Positions 9,844 through 19,430 of a DNA stretch of 64,000 nucleotides are shown one piece after another (position 1 is the first letter of the stretch; each line of letters begins with the position of its first letter). Source of the DNA: Bacteroides sp. An322 (GTDB lineage Bacteria; Bacteroidota; Bacteroidia; Bacteroidales; Bacteroidaceae); contig NZ_NFIN01000007.1 of the NCBI RefSeq assembly GCF_002161765.1, forward strand, positions 62,001 to 126,000. Reading direction: 5' to 3'. The notes beneath the pieces were generated by a model that was not told the origin of the DNA, searched no databases, and saw nothing but the letters and a program-made list of their open reading frames with translations. The translations under genes and the position numbers were made by a program.

Positions 9844-9939
9844 TGTCATTCTGCAAAGCGAAGAAGCAACGTTCAACGAAGCCAATCTCGCATGCATCAA
9901 CTTCTGTTTCCAAGATTCTTCACTTCGTTCAGAATGACA
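9844..9939. repeat. intergenic dyad repeat, TGTCATTCTGAACG family, copy 2
   Basis: The left arm starts TGTCATTCTGCAAAGCGAAG (9844-9863) and the right arm ends CACTTCGTTCAGAATGACA (9921-9939). It shares ends and the GATTCTTC core with the copy at 7181-7253, although its left arm has diverged. It fills most of the spacer between the GH2 and HTCS genes. Confidence 0.65.
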
Positions 9940-9986
9940 AATGATTATTATTTTGAGACAATCTTTTAATTAACACATCGTTACCT

Positions 9987-12900
9987 ATGAAACATTTGAC
10001 TCTGTTTGCTTGTTTGTTTTGCATATTGGAATGCTGGTCACAAACTTATACCGTAAAACGCTTAGGATTGGAAGACGGGTTATCCAATAACTATGTCGTA
10101 GACATTGCGGAAGACAAAAACGGTTACTTATGGTTTGCCACCGAAGAAGGATTAAACAAATTAGAAGGAACTGAATTTACGGCATTCTATAAAACAGAGA
10201 AAAATGAAATAGGAATAACGGGTAATGAACTAAATTGTCTATTGGATGACCCACAAGAAAATATTTTATGGATTGGAACCCAACGGGCAGGACTGAACGC
10301 TTTCAATTACGAAACCAATACATTCACTATCTACCGGCACGATGACAACAATCCAAACAGTTTAGCAACGGATGACGTAACAGGCATCTTTCCGGCTAAA
10401 GACGGCAATTTATGGATTACGACTTACTGGAAAGGCGTAGACTATTTAGACAAAAAGACAGGAAAATTTATTCACTACAATAAAGAAACAATCCCTCAAT
10501 TATCTGGCGATCATGTTTGGACTGCTTTAGAAGACGGAAAAGGCAATCTTTATATCGGACACCGCAACGAAGGGCTGACCATCTTGTCACTAAAGACCAA
10601 ACAAGTGGAAAACTTCAGGCATGACGCACAAAAACCGGAATCACTTCCCGGAAATGAAGTTCTTTGCATTTATCAAGACCAAACCGGAGGTATTTGGATA
10701 GGTACAAACAGAGGGCTGGCTTTATTCAATCCAGAACAAAAAAATTTTGTCCGCTTCGGAACATCAGGCAACCCATTGTCTAACGCCATCTATGACATCC
10801 GCCAACTTAACGACAAGCAATTATGGATAGCCACGGAATTTGGAGGAATTGCTATCTTAGACCTCTCACAACATTTCTTCTCTTCATCTAAGCAGACTGA
10901 ATTCCGCTTTATTACCAAAGGAGATGATGAATATACATTAAGCAGCTCCACTGTACGTTGCATTTTCCAAGATTCGTATGATAACATTTGGGCAGGACTT
11001 TGGGGAGGAGGCATCAACTTCCTCAGCAACAACACGACCTTATTCAATACTTACCACTATTCCAAAGAACTGTCAGAGAGCAATCTGACAAATCCCGTCG
11101 CCAGTGCCGTATGCATTGACCACGAAGGTAAATTATGGGTAGGCACAGACGGAGGAGGAATCAACGTATTAGAAAAAGGGAAACGAATTGCCGTTTATTC
11201 TGACAAGAAACAAAATGGCAATGCCAATTCCATACAAACAGCCTATTGCGATTCGCAAGGAAATTTATGGTTCGGACTTTTCCGTAAAGGCATCATATAT
11301 TATGACAGCAACCGAAAATCCTTTGAACAAATATTACCTTCCGATCTCAGAAACATGGATGTCCGTTCCATTTTCGAAGATACAAACGGACTTATGTGGA
11401 TAGGAAGCAGCAACGGTATTTACCAAATTGCAAGAGATTCAAAAACAATCATCAAACACATCGACATACCTGAAAATCTGGTAAGGGAAGTAACAGCCGA
11501 CGCACAAGGCAGGATTTGGGTAGGAACATTCGGAAGCGGACTGTTTCTCTATTCATCTGACATGAAATTAATCGAAACATTCAATACATCAACGGGATTT
11601 ACATCGAACACCATTAATCACATCTATGAAGACTCAAAAAAGAATCTATGGATAGCCACCGGAGACGGCTTGGTTTGCTTTACCTCATCTTCAGAATTAA
11701 AATACCGTATATACCAACGTGTTGACGGACTGAACAATATCCACATCCGCGCCATTACAGAAGACAATGCCGGAAACATCTGGTTCAGTACCAATAACGG
11801 CATCAGTTGCTTCAAGGTAAAAGAATCGGTATTTTATCATTACAATCAGAAAGACAATGTACCGCTTGCCAGCTTCACAACCCGAAGTGTATGCAAAGAC
11901 CCAAAAGGCAATCTGTATTTCGGGTCAACCGACGGATTGTGCTATTTCAATCCAGAATCAGTCTTAGCCCCTCAAAACACTCCAAAAGCAGTTTTCATAA
12001 AACTGACAACACTCACCCCGCTTTCTTCCCAAGAAGACAAAGGGAACATGTATCAACTTACCAACCAAAAAAACATTGTACTTAAACATCAAGAAAACAA
12101 TTTCAGTATTTCTTTCTGTATTCCCAATTATGCATTGGCTGAGCAAGTGGAATACGCATATATGTTAAAAGGATTCAATGACTCATGGTATACCTCTACA
12201 GAGGAAAATAATATCACATTCAGAAATCTTCCTTACGGACAGTATAAATTAATGATTAAAACCAGAATACGCAACCAAGAATGGTCTGATGAAATTTCTA
12301 CATGCAACATCGAAGTCATGCCTCCTTTCTGGCTGTCATGGGTAGCCAAACTGATTTATACAATCATCGGAATCATTATACTTTGGGCATTACTGAATGC
12401 TTACAAACGTAAAATCAATTTGGAATATCTCTATAAATCAGAGAAATGGAACCATGAGCAAGAACAACAACTGAACAACGAGCGATTGCGTTTCTTTACG
12501 AACATCACACATGAACTACGCACTCCGCTTACACTGATTATCGGTCCATTAGAAGACATGATGGAAGGCAATACCCTCACAGAGAAGGACAAACACCGCA
12601 TCAATGTCATCCGGCAAAGCGCAATCCGCCTGCTTGACTTGGTCAACCAAATACTTGAATTCCGCAAAACAGAGACTCAAAACAAAAAGTTATGCGTATG
12701 CAGAGAAAATATCGCTGCTTTGGTTTATGAAATCGGACTTAAATACAAAGAACTGAACCAAAATCCGCACATCAACATACAAATCCAAACAGAGGCAGAG
12801 GAAATGGTGCTGTACTTCGACAAAGAGGCTTTGACAATCATTCTGGACAACCTGATATCCAATGCTTTGAAATATACAGAAAAAGGACAAATTACCATCA

Positions 12901-14054
12901 ATGCCCAATGGATAGAAGAACAAGGTACACGTTATCTAGAAATTGATGTGGCTGACACCGGATATGGCATCAGCCCGGAAGCCATCACACACATTTTCGA
13001 CCGCTACTATCAAGAAGGAAGCGAGCATCAAGCTTCAGGCACAGGCATCGGACTGGCATTGGTCAGAAACCTGACAATCCTGCACGAAGGAAAAATTGAA
13101 GTAAAAAGCAAACTTAATGAAGGTACCATATTCCAACTCCGTTTAGTTGCAGCCAATACATACCCTTCTGCCCTTCATCGAGATAATGAAAAAGAAAATA
13201 CACAAAATACGCTTCCTCAGCCATCGGTATCCAATCAAGAGCAAACGGATAACACACGCCCCGTTATTCTGATAGTGGAAGACAACAAAGACATTCTCGA
13301 CTACATCGCCGACTCTTTTACCGACCTGTATGAAGTAAAAACTGCCCACAATGGAAAAGAAGGGGTGGAAATAGCATTGGAATGTATTCCAGACATCATT
13401 ATCAGCGACATTATGATGCCTGTTATGGACGGAACAGCTTTATGTACACGATTGAAAAATGACATACGGACCAGTCATATTCCCATTATCCTACTGACAG
13501 CCAAAAACACATTAAGCGATAAAGAAGAAGGCTACCAATCGGGAGCAGATTCTTATCTGACCAAGCCATTCAGTGCTAGTCTGCTACATAGCCGCATCAA
13601 TAACCTGCTGGCACAACGCAGACGACTATTCGAACGATATTCAAGCACGCCTATATCGCAAGAACAAGGAAAAGAGTTGGAAGAGAAACATACGATTTTA
13701 AGCGATTCATTAAACAAAATCGACCAACAATTTTTAGAGAAAATAACTCACGTTATCACCGAAAATCTTTCGTCAACAGAAACAATTGACATCAGTTTCC
13801 TTGCCAGCCATCTTTGCATGAGTAACTCGACTTTATACCGGAAAGTAAAAGCTTTAACCGGCATGTCAACTAATGAATACATCCGTAAAATCAAGATGCA
13901 GCTTGCCGAAAAGATGTTGTTGGAAGGAAAATACAACATTTCTGAAATCGCGTTCAAGGTAGGCATCAACAGCACGGTCTACTTCCGCCAATGCTTTAAG
14001 GAAGAGTTCGGCATCAATCCTTCCGAGTATCTGAAGAAAATAAAGCAAGGGTAA
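9987..14054 (+). CDS. hybrid two-component system regulator (HTCS) of PUL 1
   Basis: This 1355-residue one-protein sensor and transcription factor has a signal peptide at residues 1-19. About fourteen two-component-regulator propeller repeats follow, with motifs such as GLEDGLSN and GNLWITTYWKG. Next are a Y_Y_Y domain and one membrane span near residues 785-805. The kinase part has the phosphoacceptor His842 in FFTNITHELRTPLTLI, an N box (LDNLISNALKY), and G boxes (DTGYGIS, GTGIGLALV). The receiver domain has phosphoacceptor Asp1141 in IISDIMMPVMDG. A C-terminal AraC-type HTH (ISEIAFKVGINSTVYFRQCF) binds DNA. By precedent the periplasmic propeller senses a breakdown oligosaccharide and activates the adjacent PUL. 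It lies downstream of, and in the same direction as, the PUL 1 genes. Confidence 0.97.
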   Translation: MKHLTLFACLFCILECWSQTYTVKRLGLEDGLSNNYVVDIAEDKNGYLWFATEEGLNKLEGTEFTAFYKTEKNEIGITGNELNCLLDDPQENILWIGTQRAGLNAFNYETNTFTIYRHDDNNPNSLATDDVTGIFPAKDGNLWITTYWKGVDYLDKKTGKFIHYNKETIPQLSGDHVWTALEDGKGNLYIGHRNEGLTILSLKTKQVENFRHDAQKPESLPGNEVLCIYQDQTGGIWIGTNRGLALFNPEQKNFVRFGTSGNPLSNAIYDIRQLNDKQLWIATEFGGIAILDLSQHFFSSSKQTEFRFITKGDDEYTLSSSTVRCIFQDSYDNIWAGLWGGGINFLSNNTTLFNTYHYSKELSESNLTNPVASAVCIDHEGKLWVGTDGGGINVLEKGKRIAVYSDKKQNGNANSIQTAYCDSQGNLWFGLFRKGIIYYDSNRKSFEQILPSDLRNMDVRSIFEDTNGLMWIGSSNGIYQIARDSKTIIKHIDIPENLVREVTADAQGRIWVGTFGSGLFLYSSDMKLIETFNTSTGFTSNTINHIYEDSKKNLWIATGDGLVCFTSSSELKYRIYQRVDGLNNIHIRAITEDNAGNIWFSTNNGISCFKVKESVFYHYNQKDNVPLASFTTRSVCKDPKGNLYFGSTDGLCYFNPESVLAPQNTPKAVFIKLTTLTPLSSQEDKGNMYQLTNQKNIVLKHQENNFSISFCIPNYALAEQVEYAYMLKGFNDSWYTSTEENNITFRNLPYGQYKLMIKTRIRNQEWSDEISTCNIEVMPPFWLSWVAKLIYTIIGIIILWALLNAYKRKINLEYLYKSEKWNHEQEQQLNNERLRFFTNITHELRTPLTLIIGPLEDMMEGNTLTEKDKHRINVIRQSAIRLLDLVNQILEFRKTETQNKKLCVCRENIAALVYEIGLKYKELNQNPHINIQIQTEAEEMVLYFDKEALTIILDNLISNALKYTEKGQITINAQWIEEQGTRYLEIDVADTGYGISPEAITHIFDRYYQEGSEHQASGTGIGLALVRNLTILHEGKIEVKSKLNEGTIFQLRLVAANTYPSALHRDNEKENTQNTLPQPSVSNQEQTDNTRPVILIVEDNKDILDYIADSFTDLYEVKTAHNGKEGVEIALECIPDIIISDIMMPVMDGTALCTRLKNDIRTSHIPIILLTAKNTLSDKEEGYQSGADSYLTKPFSASLLHSRINNLLAQRRRLFERYSSTPISQEQGKELEEKHTILSDSLNKIDQQFLEKITHVITENLSSTETIDISFLASHLCMSNSTLYRKVKALTGMSTNEYIRKIKMQLAEKMLLEGKYNISEIAFKVGINSTVYFRQCFKEEFGINPSEYLKKIKQG

Positions 14055-14199
14055 ATATAAAAAAAGGATACAAAAATCGGGGAGCCTCTTTGGTCAAATA
14101 ATGTTTCAATACAAATTTTAAAAAAACTTATTCGGAACAAAAAAGATAAGAAAAAGGCAAACGAAGCGTTCATATCCTGCCAGTCTGACAAAAAATCAC

Positions 14200-14207
14200 T
14201 ACCTTTG
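14200..14207 (+). promoter_or_regulatory. -7 box upstream of grpE (TACCTTTG)
   Basis: TACCTTTGC matches the Bacteroidetes TAnnTTTG -7 element and sits 85 bases before the grpE start. It is the probable promoter of grpE-dnaJ. I see no clear CIRCE-type inverted repeat here. Confidence 0.6.
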
Positions 14208-14291
14208 CACCTGTTTTCCTTACTTTTTAGGATTAGGCACAGATTTTGTAGGGACGAAAGAAAAGCGAAATAATAAAAATACAATATCATC

Positions 14292-14879
14292 ATGAATACA
14301 AAAAATCAGAACGAAGAAGAAGAGTTGAAACAAAACCAGGCTGCTAACGAAGAGGCAGAAGCCCAAGCTGAAGAAACTCAAAATAAAGAAGAAGGTAACG
14401 AAAAACTGACCAACGAACAAAAGTTGGAAAAGGAACTGGAAGCCGCCAACAAGGCTATCGAAGAGCAAAAAGACAAATACCTGCGCTTGTCTGCCGAGTT
14501 TGACAACTACCGCAAACGTACCATGAAGGAAAAAGCCGAACTGATTAAAAACGGAGGAGAAAAGACCATCAGTGCCATCCTTCCGATTTTGGATGACATG
14601 GAACGTGCTTTGCAAAACGCGCAAAAGTCGGAAGACATTCAAGCCGTATGCGAAGGCATCGAACTGATATCGCAAAAGTTCCAAAAAGTGCTTGCGCAAG
14701 AAGGACTGGAGAAAATGGAACCGGTAGGAGAAGCATTCGATACGGATTTCCACGAAGCGATAGCATTGGTACCTGCCCCAAGCGAAGAGCAAAAAGGAAA
14801 AGTATTGGATTGCGTACAGACCGGATATAAACTGAATGACAAAGTAATCCGCCACGCGAAAGTTGTAGTTGCACAATAA
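14292..14879 (+). CDS. grpE: GrpE nucleotide exchange factor
   Basis: This 195-residue co-chaperone releases ADP from DnaK. The N-terminal ~55 residues are a charged, Glu/Gln-rich disordered and coiled-coil segment. The family core follows with RLSAEFDNYRKRT and, near the C-terminus, PVGEAFDTDFHEAI and GYKLNDKVIRHAKVVVA. The length is normal for the family. It lies 19 bases upstream of dnaJ and very likely forms an operon with it. Confidence 0.97.
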   Translation: MNTKNQNEEEELKQNQAANEEAEAQAEETQNKEEGNEKLTNEQKLEKELEAANKAIEEQKDKYLRLSAEFDNYRKRTMKEKAELIKNGGEKTISAILPILDDMERALQNAQKSEDIQAVCEGIELISQKFQKVLAQEGLEKMEPVGEAFDTDFHEAIALVPAPSEEQKGKVLDCVQTGYKLNDKVIRHAKVVVAQ

Positions 14880-14898
14880 TAAAAGAGTTTGATTGACC

Positions 14899-16065
14899 AT
14901 GGCGAAAAGAGATTATTACGAGGTATTAGGTGTTGAGAAGTCTGCCTCTGCAGACGAAATAAAGAAAGCATACCGCAAGAAGGCAATCCAGTATCACCCC
15001 GACCGGAATCCGGGTGACAAAGAAGCCGAAGGGAAATTCAAAGAAGCCGCAGAAGCATACGAAGTATTAAGCAATCCGGACAAACGCGCTCGGTATGACC
15101 AGTTCGGTTTTGCCGGAGTAGACGGAGCCGCAGGCGGAGGAGGCTTCGGAGGATTCAGCGGAGGAATGTCTATGGACGATATCTTCTCGATGTTCGGAGA
15201 CATCTTCGGAGGACGAGGAGGCTTTGGAGGATTTGGCGGAGGAAGCCAGCCACGCCAGCGCCGGTACAGAGGTTCCGACTTGCGTGTAAAGGTGAAGCTG
15301 AACCTCAAAGAGATTTCTACGGGAGTGGAAAAGAAATTCAAACTGAAGAAATACGTCCAATGCTCACATTGCCATGGCACCGGAGCCGAAGGAAACAGCG
15401 GTGTGGAAACTTGTCCGACTTGTCATGGAACAGGAAGTGTCACCCGTACCCAACAAAGCATCTTCGGCATGATGCAGACCCAAACGGTTTGCCCTCAATG
15501 TGGAGGCGAAGGAAAAATCATCAAGAACAAATGTAAGGAATGCGACGGCGAAGGCATCGTTTACGGCGAAGAAGTCGTATCTGTCAAGATACCTGCCGGT
15601 GTAGCCGAAGGCATGCAAGTCACTATCAACGGCAAAGGAAATGCGGGCAAGCACAATGGTGTATCGGGCGACCTGTTAGTATTGATTGAAGAAGAGAAGC
15701 ATCCGGAATTGATACGTGATGAAAGCGATTTGATTTACAACCTGTTATTAAGTGTTCCTACCGCCGCCTTAGGAGGTACGGTAGAAATACCGACCATCGA
15801 CGGAAAGGCAAAAATCAAGATAGAGCCAGGCACCCAGCCGGGCAAAGTATTACGCCTTCGCGGAAAAGGACTCCCGAAACTTAATAGCTACGGATACAAC
15901 ACCGGCACGGGCGACTTGCTGGTAAACGTAAGTGTCTATATTCCTGAAACATTAAGCAAAGAAGAACGTCAGGCTTTGGAAAAGTGGCAAGAATCGGAAA
16001 GCTTCAAGCCCAATATGACTTTAAAAGAAAAAATCTTCAAGAAATTCAGAAGCTTGTTCGAATGA
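14899..16065 (+). CDS. dnaJ: DnaJ (Hsp40) co-chaperone
   Basis: This 388-residue type I J protein stimulates the DnaK ATPase and presents unfolded clients. The J domain spans about residues 1-70 with the HPD motif in YHPDRNPG. A Gly/Phe-rich linker follows (about 75-120). Four zinc-finger repeats are visible ([32 protein letters not shown]), then the C-terminal substrate-binding domains. I choose the ATG at 14899 rather than the in-frame TTG six bases earlier, because [11 protein letters not shown] is the standard start of the family. It follows grpE by 19 bases. Confidence 0.97.
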   Translation: MAKRDYYEVLGVEKSASADEIKKAYRKKAIQYHPDRNPGDKEAEGKFKEAAEAYEVLSNPDKRARYDQFGFAGVDGAAGGGGFGGFSGGMSMDDIFSMFGDIFGGRGGFGGFGGGSQPRQRRYRGSDLRVKVKLNLKEISTGVEKKFKLKKYVQCSHCHGTGAEGNSGVETCPTCHGTGSVTRTQQSIFGMMQTQTVCPQCGGEGKIIKNKCKECDGEGIVYGEEVVSVKIPAGVAEGMQVTINGKGNAGKHNGVSGDLLVLIEEEKHPELIRDESDLIYNLLLSVPTAALGGTVEIPTIDGKAKIKIEPGTQPGKVLRLRGKGLPKLNSYGYNTGTGDLLVNVSVYIPETLSKEERQALEKWQESESFKPNMTLKEKIFKKFRSLFE

Positions 16066-16075
16066 GATTTCAATA

Positions 16076-16143
16076 AAACGCAAAGACGCAAAAGCGCAAA
16101 GAAATAAAAAATAAAAACGTTGCGCTTTTGCGTCTCTGCGTTT
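16076..16143. repeat. 24-base inverted repeat (AAACGCAAAGACGC type)
   Basis: The arms at 16076-16099 and 16120-16143 are complementary with one mismatch around a 20-base AT-rich loop, starting 11 bases after the DnaJ stop. The AACGCAAAGACGCAAA motif is a familiar type of intergenic repeat. It could form the 3' hairpin of the grpE-dnaJ transcript. Confidence 0.7.
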
Positions 16144-16217
16144 AACCCAATGAGGTTAATCTATGAGAATGTGCGTGAATCTGCGTTAACGCATCCGCAT
16201 CTATACACAAATATGCT

Positions 16218-16225
16218 TATCTTTG
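16218..16225 (+). promoter_or_regulatory. -7 box (TATCTTTG) for the 16254 gene and folC
   Basis: TATCTTTG matches the TAnnTTTG -7 consensus and ends 28 bases before the start codon of the 216-residue protein. It is likely the promoter of that gene plus folC. Confidence 0.6.
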
Positions 16226-16253
16226 AACTCGAAAGACAAAACGGGAATGTATT

Positions 16254-16904
16254 ATGAAACGCTTAGGACTGATGATAATTTTAATAGGATTCGCTTTTTC
16301 CGCGATTCATGCGCAAACGGAACAACAAAACACGCTTGAAACGGAGAAAACCGATGTGGCTTCTCCCGAAATGGTATTATCGGAAGACAGCCTGAGCGTG
16401 CCGTTGGCATCTCCCGTTTCATTCTCGAATCCGTTGCGTCCTTTCGGCATGTACGGCATCACCCCATTCGATTACAATTTCGCCACATGGGAATTGCACA
16501 AAGGCTTCAATGCTTCTATCGGATTGAATGTGACATTCAGCCCAAGCAAATGGGCACCGTCGGGAGTCGGATTCGGACAAGATTTCGCGTTCATGTATGC
16601 CGTTCCGGTAAGTGACCGGTTGAGTGTAGCCGCCGGACTTTATGCAACCAACATGGATTGGGGATTCCTGCGCTATCGCAATGTAGGCTTTGCCGGAGTC
16701 GCCGCATACCGTTTGACTGATAAAATCAGCATTTATGCATACGGAAACAAATCGTTTATGCCTAATCGTCCGGGGTATTTCTATCCCTTGCCCAACTATA
16801 CTCCCGACCGTATCGGAGGTATGGTCAACTTCAAGTTGGGCGAAAGCAGCTCGATAAGCATCGGTGTAGAAGAGCGGAAAAACGATTATCCGTGGTGGTA
16901 TTAA
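16254..16904 (+). CDS. small outer-membrane-like protein of unknown function
   Basis: This 216-residue protein has a clear signal peptide (residues 1-20, ending AIHAQ) and a Ser/Thr/Glu-rich linker to about residue 60. The remainder is rich in alternating aromatic and small residues with Gly turns (for example GVGFGQDFAFMYAVPVSDRL and KISIYAYGNKSF), which fits a small beta-barrel. It ends in an aromatic stretch (YPWWY). I do not recognise a named family. It is one base away from folC and shares its promoter, but a functional link to folate is not evident. Confidence 0.75.
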   Translation: MKRLGLMIILIGFAFSAIHAQTEQQNTLETEKTDVASPEMVLSEDSLSVPLASPVSFSNPLRPFGMYGITPFDYNFATWELHKGFNASIGLNVTFSPSKWAPSGVGFGQDFAFMYAVPVSDRLSVAAGLYATNMDWGFLRYRNVGFAGVAAYRLTDKISIYAYGNKSFMPNRPGYFYPLPNYTPDRIGGMVNFKLGESSSISIGVEERKNDYPWWY

Positions 16905-16905
16905 A

Positions 16906-18210
16906 ATGTATAAAACGATGAATTACCAAGAAACCCTTACCTATTTATATACAAGCGCTCCCCTATTCCAGCAAGTAGGAAAAGACGCCTACAAAGAAGG
17001 ACTGGAAAACACGTATGCTCTCGATGAATATTTCGACCATCCGCACCAGAAATTCCATACCATTCATGTAGCCGGCACAAACGGAAAAGGCTCTTGTTCG
17101 CATACGCTGGCAGCCATCCTTCAATCGGCTGGCTATCGGGTAGGACTTTACACTTCCCCCCATTTAGTCGACTTCCGCGAACGGATACGCATAAACGGCA
17201 TTCCGGTTCCACAAGAATTTGTCATCGATTTTGTAGAGAAGCACCGCGCTTTCTTCGAACCTTTGCATCCGTCTTTCTTCGAACTGACCACGGCTATGGC
17301 TTTCCTCTATTTTGCCCAACAACAAGTGGACGTAGCGGTTATCGAAGTAGGATTGGGAGGCCGATTGGACTGCACCAATATTATCCAGCCCGATTTGTGC
17401 GTAATTACAAACATAAGTTTCGATCATACTCAATTCTTGGGAAACACATTAGAGAAAATTGCTTCGGAAAAAGCAGGCATCATCAAGCCCCATACTCCGG
17501 TAGTAATTGGTGAAACCACACCCGAAACCAAACCCGTATTCCTTAAAAAAGCCATTTCAGTCAATGCCCCGATTGTGTTTGCCGAAGAAGAAAAACGATT
17601 GCGCCAAGCCGATTGGGACGAGAACGGCAATCATATTTACCAAACTGCGGACTATGCCGACCTGAAAGGCGAACTGGGAGGCTTGTGCCAAGAAAAGAAT
17701 ACCAATACCCTTCTGTCCGCTATCCATCAACTGAGACAAACCGGATACCGTTTCACCGAATCTGACGTACGGAACGGATTTGCCCAGGTATGCGAACTGA
17801 CCGGATTGAAAGGACGCTGGCAACGATTGGCAAGCCAACCAACCGTAATATGCGACACGGGACATAACGTAGGAGGCATCCAATACATCGTCAAACAATT
17901 ATCCTATCAACATTATCAACGGTTGCACATCGTAATCGGTATGGTTAATGACAAAGACATTAACGGTGTACTCACCCTCTTGCCTACCGATGCAGCTTAT
18001 TATTTTACCCAAGCCAGTGTCAAACGTGCCTTGCCTGCCGAAGAGATGAAAAAGCAAGCCTCAGTTCACGGACTTCAGGGAAATGCCTATCCTACAGTAA
18101 AGGAAGCATTACAAGCGGCATTGGCTCAAGCAGATAAAGAAGATTTCATTTTTGTCGGAGGAAGTAGCTTTATTGTTGCCGATTTATTAACTACATGTTA
18201 TACTTCATGA
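16906..18210 (+). CDS. folC: bifunctional folylpolyglutamate / dihydrofolate synthase
   Basis: This 434-residue Mur-ligase family enzyme adds L-Glu to dihydropteroate and folates in an ATP-dependent reaction in the cytoplasm. The P-loop is in HVAGTNGKGSCSH (about residue 55). The next landmark is LYTSPHLVDFRERIRI, the folate-binding and omega-loop region of FolC. The central domain shows VAVIEVGLGGRLDCTN and ITNISFDHTQFLG. The C-terminal domain begins near ELTGLKGRWQ and contains CDTGHNVGG. The ATG at 16906 is used; a second in-frame ATG at 16918 is possible. Confidence 0.95.
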   Translation: MYKTMNYQETLTYLYTSAPLFQQVGKDAYKEGLENTYALDEYFDHPHQKFHTIHVAGTNGKGSCSHTLAAILQSAGYRVGLYTSPHLVDFRERIRINGIPVPQEFVIDFVEKHRAFFEPLHPSFFELTTAMAFLYFAQQQVDVAVIEVGLGGRLDCTNIIQPDLCVITNISFDHTQFLGNTLEKIASEKAGIIKPHTPVVIGETTPETKPVFLKKAISVNAPIVFAEEEKRLRQADWDENGNHIYQTADYADLKGELGGLCQEKNTNTLLSAIHQLRQTGYRFTESDVRNGFAQVCELTGLKGRWQRLASQPTVICDTGHNVGGIQYIVKQLSYQHYQRLHIVIGMVNDKDINGVLTLLPTDAAYYFTQASVKRALPAEEMKKQASVHGLQGNAYPTVKEALQAALAQADKEDFIFVGGSSFIVADLLTTCYTS

Positions 18211-18227
18211 ATTATTTAACTAAATTG

Positions 18228-18302
18228 CTTGTATATCTTGAATAAAATCTTTTTATTTGCATACATTTATTGTTGTAACATCAAAAAAGAAAGATATACA
18301 AG
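18228..18302 (+). promoter_or_regulatory. inverted repeat in the galM leader that pairs with the ribosome-binding region
   Basis: CTTGTATATCTT (18228-18239) and AAGATATACAAG (18291-18302) are perfectly complementary 12-base arms separated by 51 bases. The right arm ends three bases before the galM ATG, so pairing in RNA would cover the translation start. Alternatively each half could be a repressor half-site flanking the promoter. It is the only clear structure in this 95-base gap. Confidence 0.45.
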
Positions 18303-18305
18303 ATC

Positions 18306-19400
18306 ATGATTAACACATTTTATTATGAAAACAATCTCTGCGGACTGAAACGCAGCGATTTTCAACGTACCATAGACGGTAAAGACGTTGATTTATTCAT
18401 TCTGAAGAATGACAATGGTGCCGAAATGGCAATTACAAATTATGGGGGTGCCTTATTGGCTATTATGGTGCCGGATAAAGACGGAAACCTTGCGAATGTC
18501 ATCCAAGGGCATGATACGTTAGACGGGGTAATCCATAGTCCGGAAGCTTTTTTAAGCACCCTAATCGGACGGTATGGGAACCGTATTGCCAAAGGGAAAT
18601 TCCAATTAGGCGGAGAAGAATACCAGCTGACTATCAACAACGGACCGAATTCGCTCCATGGAGGTCCTACCGGATTCCACGCCCGCGTATGGGATGCAGA
18701 ACAAACCAGCAAACAAAGTGTTACACTTCGTTATTTATCCAAAGACGGCGAAGAAGGATTCCCCGGAAACCTCAATATACAAGTGATTTACACCTTCACT
18801 AACCAAAATGAATTCATTCTGACTTATACGGCAACAACCGACCGCACGACTTTAGTCAATCTTACTCACCATGCATTCTTCAGCCTTTCGGGGATTGCCA
18901 ATCCGACCCCTAGCGTAGAAAACAACATTCTTACTATCAATGCAGACTTTTATACTCCAATAGACGAAGTATCTATCCCTACTGGAGAAATCCTGAAAGT
19001 TGCAGACACCCCTATGGACTTCCGTACTCCGCATACGGTAGGAAGCCGCATCAACGAACCGTTCCAGCAATTAATTAACGGAACCGGATACGACCACAAC
19101 TATGTGCTCAACAAAGAAGAAGCAGGTACATTGACTTTTGCAGCTAAATGTGTAGAGCCTGAAAGCGGACGTTCGCTCGAAGTTTATACAACCGAACCAG
19201 GCGTACAAGTATATACAGCCAACTGGCAAAGCGGTTTCAGCGGATGGCATGGAGCCACTTTCCCGGCACGTAGTGCAATCTGCTTCGAAGCACAACATTT
19301 CCCCGACACGCCGAACAAAGGACATTTCCCGTCTGCTGTTCTGAATCCGGGCGAAACCTACCATCAAGTAACCGTATACAAATTTGGCGTAGAAAAATAA
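18306..19400 (+). CDS. galM: galactose mutarotase (aldose 1-epimerase)
   Basis: This 364-residue enzyme interconverts alpha and beta anomers of galactose or glucose. Family signatures are visible: NYGGALLAIMVPDKDG near the N-terminus, GRYGNRIAKGKF, NNGPNSLHGGPTGFHARVW (the His region of the active site), NLTHHAFFSL, and a C-terminal QVYTANWQSGF with CFEAQHFPDTPN containing the catalytic Glu candidate. It has no obvious signal peptide, so it is probably cytoplasmic. It is the first gene of galM-transporter-galK (gaps of 30 and 32 bases), which argues for a galactose operon. That operon would use sugar released by the nearby GH2/GH30 PUL. Confidence 0.95.
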   Translation: MINTFYYENNLCGLKRSDFQRTIDGKDVDLFILKNDNGAEMAITNYGGALLAIMVPDKDGNLANVIQGHDTLDGVIHSPEAFLSTLIGRYGNRIAKGKFQLGGEEYQLTINNGPNSLHGGPTGFHARVWDAEQTSKQSVTLRYLSKDGEEGFPGNLNIQVIYTFTNQNEFILTYTATTDRTTLVNLTHHAFFSLSGIANPTPSVENNILTINADFYTPIDEVSIPTGEILKVADTPMDFRTPHTVGSRINEPFQQLINGTGYDHNYVLNKEEAGTLTFAAKCVEPESGRSLEVYTTEPGVQVYTANWQSGFSGWHGATFPARSAICFEAQHFPDTPNKGHFPSAVLNPGETYHQVTVYKFGVEK

Positions 19401-19430
19401 CTTAATTTACTAACCTCTTAATATACAACC

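Noticed and set aside
14220..14900. 226-codon minus-strand frame over grpE
   Set aside because: It is a Phe/Leu-rich shadow of the Glu/Lys-rich GrpE coding sequence, with no promoter or family motif.
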